From NCBI GenBank assembly GCA_030062745.1, contig CP099844.1:8641551-8705550 (forward strand): a stretch of DNA of 64,000 nt, read 5' to 3'. The stretch's first letter is position 1; each line of letters starts with the position of its first letter. This stretch comes from Capitulum mitella (Eukaryota; Arthropoda; Thecostraca; Pollicipedomorpha; Pollicipedidae). Shown here piece after piece: positions 58,600 through 64,000 of the stretch. The position numbers were made by a program, and so were the translations under genes. The notes below the pieces were generated by a model. The model saw nothing but the letters and a program-made list of their open reading frames with translations, did no database searches and was not told the origin of the DNA.

Positions 58600-59640
58600 T
58601 AGAGAAAGGTATTCCGAGGGGGAATACGTTAGCAGTACCAAACATCCGGTCAATCGTGACACACGAGTCACGGAGACGGGAGTCCGCAGTCGGTGGTTCC
58701 ACGGAGACGGGAGTCCTCAGTCGATGGTTCCTCAGCGTAGACTTATAAGCGACTCACGAAATATGGAATCGGTTCGATATTAGCTCAACGAAAAATAGAG
58801 ATTAGATTCGATTCTGGCTGAAAAGCAATTTTTAACTGCAGGGAACTGGTTAAATCTCCGCCATTCACAATTCAGTTTCATGCAAAAGCACAAAACTGTG
58901 CTCGTGTTTTCATCATAAATGAAACATCGAAGTCCTGGGTCTTATGTTTTCTAAGACCTACTGCATGTAGATTGTAGGATGTATGAGGTCCAAATGACAG
59001 TCACAAGACTGATTGGAATTAGGAATCGGGATATGATGCATACCCCTTTTGTTCAGCATATGGGCAGAACGTTGTAAACATAAGTTATCATCAGGGCAGG
59101 CTCTAAGCATAGGCATTTAAGACCATGAAAGGTGTATCATCAATTAATGGTAAGTATTGTGTACATTTTTTCGACAACCATAAAGAAGGTACGTCATTTC
59201 CTATTATATCATGACTAGAATGTTCTGTTTCCTTTTTTTGTTTGATTCCATTATCAATGCTGACAAACGTTGTGCTTATTATTACAAGCCTTGATAATAA
59301 ATGGTCTCATCTATAAGGCAAGCAAAGCATATATATTAGTGAATTAGCCCTTAGGAATCGATGCGGGGAATCGATTCCAGGCAACGCTGGAAATCGATTC
59401 GATTCTGGTTCTAAATCAAAACCGCCAAATACAAAATCAACCGTGATTCTGACTGGCAGAAAGAGTTGAAGAGTCCGAGTCGATTTTAATTCGATTCTGA
59501 ATTGCTTACAGATCCGCCGCAGAGCCGCAGCCCGCAGTCAGTGGCTCCTCGGAGACGGGAGCCCGCAGTCAATGGTTGGCTGCAGTTGAACGGTTCCGCA
59601 GAGACAGGAGTCCGGAGTCGGTGGTCGGGCCGCGTTGTCG
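58600..59640. repeat. Pair of related repeat clusters
   Basis: GGAGACGGGAGTCCGCAGTC-like units occur at about 58674 and 58704 and again at about 59550 and 59600. GATTCGATTCTGG text occurs at about 58805 and 59396. The order of the two modules is reversed between the clusters, which bracket about 600 bp of AT-rich sequence. Confidence 0.6.
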
Positions 59641-60626
59641 CGGCGACGGGGCCAAAGCTCCATGAACCGTTACGCAGTTTTGACCACCGCCAGACTGCGG
59701 CGGCACGATCGGTTGCCGGCGGGCGGCCGCGGCGCCGCTTCTTGCTGGCCGCTCGCGTGCGTCCGATGTCGAGACGCCGCGAAGCGTGGTGGGAAAACGC
59801 GCGTTGCGAAAGACGAGGAGGTTCAGAGCGCTCCGAGCTGGGACCAGCATAACGAGAGCTGAGTGCTGTCGTGTCCTTAAGCAGTTTTGAAGAGGAGGGT
59901 TTAGTGAATTACATGGTATGCACATCCTGAAAGTGGAAATCAGTCAATGGGACGGAGTATCCACACGACAAAAACAAGGAGCTTCTAGATTCTTTGGTAT
60001 TTTGGAAACTACGGGTCCAATCCCAGACGTGTATTGGTAGTAGAAATTTGAGAGTGGTTCCCCATTGGCCTCCTATTAAGGTTTTGCGTTGTTTTGGGAA
60101 CTGCGAATCAAATTTTGAAAACGAATTCGTGCCAGGAACTTGATTGTGTCTCTTGACTGATGGACATTTTACGTCAGTATCAATCCATAACACGCATTTA
60201 ATATTAATATCAACGGGAACGTCGATGTGTATTCTTTTGCAGTAGATATGGTCCCCTCGGTGTGGATTTTGGCTTCTCCAAAACTGGTTCTCTCCCCAAA
60301 GATTTTCCGTCAGTCTGTAGAGAAATATGCAGCAATTACGGAAATAATGACTTCAATACGCAACAAATAGATGTGAAGTATAAAAAGACACGGAATGACA
60401 TCAAGCATACCGAAAAAATTAATGACAGATTTCGTGGTCCAACAGCCACTGCAGTGATCACGGGTGTCGTTTTCTACAAGGTCTGGTAGTTCCAATGCCC
60501 TACCAACGTTTTTATGAGAAAACATGTATGCAAAATAAACGTATGCAAAAAGGCAGACGGAATAAGAAAACGACTAGAAACAAGACTCAGCAACTTTACA
60601 CAGGAGCGTAGTTATGCTTACATATG

Positions 60627-60629
<3 letters not shown>

Positions 60630-60684
<55 letters not shown>
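60630..60684. repeat. (TA)n microsatellite
   Basis: An uninterrupted run of about 27 TA dinucleotides. Confidence 0.97.
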
Positions 60685-60687
<3 letters not shown>

Positions 60688-61539
60688 AGGTAGATATATG
60701 AAACATTCTGGAAAATATCTTGATTCGAGAATAATCGCCGACTCTAAACGGAAAACTAAGTCGTGTACGACTTTACAGCTGTTCACCCAAACAGTATGTA
60801 ACTGAATTTTGTATTGCAAAAGAGAAAGGTGGATTCATTTTTTTGGTAGTTTTTTCATTCCTTTTGCATTGTTCATAGCCTACATTCATTATTTCAACAA
60901 AGAAATTTCAATCTGAACGTGTTTCTCCAACATATAATTGTTTTATACTTCCCACTGTATGACACCTGTATAGCACCGATATTGACCGTTCCGTCGTTCG
61001 CCATTGGTTCAATATACGTATGCCGGAGGCACATCGGGAAGCAGAGAATGCTCTGTCTGACAGTCATGCTGTTGTGTAAACTGAGGTCCAAACCGTCAAA
61101 CCCATACCATACGGCGCTTCGGAATGATTAGCTTGAGAAGAAGAGATAAATATGGGAAGGCATCCTTCCCTGCCGTGAAATTGCTCGGCATTTCTCCTCT
61201 TACCCTTCGCCAGCGTGTCCATAGACAATTTTAGAACACGCACTAGGTTCCACTCAGTGTTCGGTATTGCTCGTAGCCATTCGGTAACATGTACGTGCAG
61301 CATTGGCAGCAAAATTAATGTTTTTTGTGAGCGGTCTGCGCACTGTCGGTTTTTACTTTTGTATCACTTCACGTAGTATGATGAGAAGACCAGCGGTACG
61401 GTGAAGAGGGGCAGCGCATATCTCTGCGTAACTGTTAATATTGCCTTCATTCATACATGATGCGCAGAAACCAAAACAATGCCAGGCAATGGAACAATCT
61501 GCATTCCTTTGGTTATGCATCATCCTTCAGGTCCTACAA

Positions 61540-61765
61540 CGCAATGCAAAAGGTGTTCGAACCTTTTGTGCCATTCGAATATTCAGTGAGTACTCGGCTA
61601 AAAATGGAACCGAATATTCGAGTCTTGACATGAAATCCCGGTATTCGCCGAATCCGAACATTCAGCTGAATATTCGAACCATCCGGAGTCGAATTCTGGG
61701 GTCTAATGGGCAAGCTGGACGACATATTTTGAAGTAAGTCGACATTCGATTCTTCACAGCCCTGA
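61540..61765 (-). mobile_element. Possible hAT-like DNA transposon end
   Basis: Read on the minus strand, the stretch begins CAGGGCTGTGAAGAATCGAA at 61765, like a hAT terminal inverted repeat. The adjacent 200 bp are dense in ATTCGAATATTC-type subterminal motifs. The opposite terminus and the 8-bp target duplication were not found, so this may be one end of a broken or non-autonomous copy. Confidence 0.35.
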
Positions 61766-62607
61766 CATCAAAGGTTTGTTTCGCAACACAAGCATTTAAA
61801 ACCCTGGCACAGCTATTGCAGTCCCGTTACATTACAAGTGCCGCTGTATTGTGCTGACGACAGGAACGTTGTTGAGCCCACGTAACACCAAAATAAGACT
61901 CAACGCGCCGCCGAAAGAACAGTTCACGCTTCAAATGTACTCGTCGCTGCTGTCATACAGTTTAGTCCAGGTCCATACAGTTCAGTCAGTCAGGCCCTGA
62001 AATGGATCGAAATTACTATGCTGTATTGGCATAGTGAGGACCAAAGTCCCACATTATTTCTGATCAATGAAAATGGATGGAAAGGTTGCATTAGTTGATC
62101 TTTTGTGCAGCTAATGACGAGGAAACCAAAACCTCGTTGAAAACTCCTCGAATTGTGACTCTTCGTCCACAATTTCAGGAGGCTAGGTGCACGGAGCCAC
62201 AATGTTATGCTGCTTATCCTGAGTCCGACGCTCACGGCAATTTCCCATGCGTCGGCGCTTCGTCGTATACTGACGTCTTCACCCACAACCCTCATTTGTA
62301 AGATCTCCGTATGGCCCCGAGTAAAAACCGCGCTCTGGCTGCAAAGCCGTTAAACAGCAGCCTCCCAGCCGCAAACGGAGCCGACCGGTGAGCTGCGGCG
62401 GCACCGTAAGGCCGCAGCTCCGGCGTACAACACGCCGGCCTCGTGTTCTCGTGCAGACGCCATCTGTGCAGAGTCGGACTGCTGGCATGGACAGGGCGGC
62501 CGCAGCAGGTCACGGAGCAGCGGCTCCCGCGGCCGGAAATGACGAGTGCTTCGAGCCGACGTGAGCACGTCTCTGCAGCTACTCTTTCCGAGGGCTTTGT
62601 GATGATT

Positions 62608-62751
62608 GCGAGAGGAAGGAGGGAAAGAGAGGGATGCAGAGGATGCGGAGTGAGAGAGGGGGGAGGGGGAAGAGGTTCGAGGAAGGGAGAAAGAGAAATG
62701 GAGAGGGGCGGGCTGAAGGAAGAGAGAGAGGAAGAGAGAAAGAGAGAGAGA
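62608..62751 (+). repeat. Purine tract
   Basis: About 140 bases mostly A and G (GAGAGAGGGGGGAGGGGGAA and GAAAGAGAGAGAGA-like), able to form a triplex. It gives spurious Ser/Pro/Leu-rich minus-strand ORFs. Confidence 0.88.
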
Positions 62752-63589
62752 CCTTGCGGAAGACAAGTTGCTGTTGAAGTGGAACATTCACCGCGAACTG
62801 TTCGTGACGACTGCACAGGAGCTTACGAAAATTATTCGCCTCATTTAGTCCAGAGTCGAGCATGATTGCACAACCAGTGGGAAACTGGACTGCGACAAGG
62901 GCCGTTTGCAACCATGACAAAGCCATCACCGCTCTCTTCAATGTTGCTGGTCAGTCATTGCGAGGATTCGAGACCTCGTCGAAACTGGAGTTCTACCATG
63001 TTTGTCTTTATCCTTTGAGCCTGATTTTAAATGCCAGTGCCTGCTAACAGAGACACACTACGTTCATGGAAATGTCCAAGTGGTTTTTACGTTTCACAGC
63101 TTTCTTCTGGACTCATATTCTGGTTGACAGAGACTGTTATTGAGAATGCGGAAGAGGCTGACCATGGTCAGGACCATCAGACCGACCGTTCTCTTTGGAA
63201 GATCACTGCCTGTGAATGAACGCAGGGTGAATGCACATTCCATTACGTCTGAACACGGGTCGCATTTAGATTTTTAATGAAACGTGTTTTTTGTTGTCAC
63301 ATCCAATCTGCCGCAAGTCTCCGTGCAATGAGGACGGCGGCTGTGGTTGCGTAGACCATAGTCTTCCAGGAATACGCAATGCGGTCACACCTCATTTTTT
63401 CTCACCAGTATCCTGAGAGAAAGACATTTGCGTTTAATGTCGCTCTTAAATCTAAAACGTCTGTCGGGAATCAGACTATTGGCCATTTATTTGGCCAATA
63501 TTTCGCAGAGTCACTCAAATCTGTGCAGAGCAATCCCTCCATTCAAAGCAGGTCGCGGTCCAGCCGGAGTCGTCTGGAGCCATTTCTCT

Positions 63590-64000
63590 CTTTCCTCGCA
63601 GCTCGCGGGCGGGCTGTCGCCGCCTGTATTAGCCTCCCTCGGCGCAGCTCGCAGTCCAGCTGGAGCAGCCTCCGCTCCGCGCAGGTGGTGGGAGCGGAGC
63701 GGCGCCCACCTGCCGACAGCCAGCCGAGGGCAGCCGCTGCGTGACCGTGACACGCCTGACCGGCGCCTGAGCGAGCCGGACGGCGGCCCGACCAAGTGGC
63801 TCGCGTCGCGCCGCTGTCCGCCTTGTGGTGACCCGGAATGCGTCACCCTCGCGTCACGTCGGCGGGGGACGTCACTCTCGGCCGTCAGCTGACGCGGGTA
63901 CGTGACATGGACGTGACGGCGCGGTCCGCACCCCTTCAGCACGTGCCCGGCGTCGGCGGCGACTGGCGGTAATTACAGGCTGACGGAGTTAACGCCGCGT
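63590..64000. promoter_or_regulatory. CpG island at the right edge
   Basis: Dense CpG with several GACGTCA/TGACGT-type (CRE-like) sites and high GC up to the window end. This suggests the promoter or first exon of a gene that continues outside. The strand cannot be told, and the open frames on both strands show no domain. Confidence 0.4.

Larger units (their letters stand above)
55241..63580. other. Right intergenic region
   Basis: AT-richer sequence after the ClC gene. It contains the possible SINE, the possible hAT end, the paired repeat clusters, microsatellites and CpG patches at 59500-59870 and 62330-62560. The 169-codon minus frame at 56920-57429 overlaps the possible SINE and has no recognisable domain. 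No gene could be supported. Confidence 0.65.

Noticed and set aside
62292-62816. Ser/Leu/Pro-rich minus-strand ORFs
   Set aside because: They are translations of the purine tract on the other strand.

Overview
The window is eukaryotic DNA from an animal, most likely an arthropod and possibly a crustacean, though the sequence cannot settle this. The signs are genes split into many short exons with GT-AG introns, a ClC channel whose pore text is closest to arthropod ClC-2/ClC-a proteins as I remember them, a non-LTR retrotransposon fragment, a likely tRNA-derived SINE, many minisatellites, and CpG-rich patches in otherwise AT-rich intergenic DNA.

Three host genes are supported. (1) 9323-17978, plus strand: a complete STEAP-family metalloreductase in nine coding exons. 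Every junction keeps phase and together they give 488 residues. (2) 20427-21557, minus strand: a small lysine-rich protein in three exons (124 residues) whose last exon matches vertebrate SMKR1. (3) 33277-55084, plus strand: a ClC-2-like chloride channel in at least twenty exons. From the first certain exon to the stop it gives 1187 residues, with both CBS domains and a long linker between them. Its first coding exon was not found with confidence.

Layout: 1-8.7 kb is intergenic, with a 45-bp minisatellite and CpG-rich patches. 8.7-9.3 kb is a probable promoter or leader region for STEAP. 9.3-19.0 kb is STEAP with its 3' UTR. 19.0-21.6 kb holds the convergent SMKR1-like gene. 21.6-33.2 kb is mostly intergenic, with an unexplained hydrophobic antisense ORF at 22.7-23.0 kb and probable upstream sequence of the channel. 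33.2-55.2 kb is the ClC gene. 55.2-64 kb is intergenic, with transposon remnants and a CpG island at the right edge. No tRNA, rRNA, CRISPR or operon structure was seen, and no clear old virus copy.

The genes do not form an evident pathway: STEAP reduces iron and copper at membranes, ClC conducts or exchanges anions, and the SMKR1-like protein has no known role. The most unusual structure lies at exon edges. In STEAP the acceptor plus the start of exon 8 is tandemly repeated in the intron. In ClC the end of one exon plus its donor is repeated every 49 bp. Several other minisatellites also abut splice sites. The ClC also has substitutions at two normally conserved anion-site positions.
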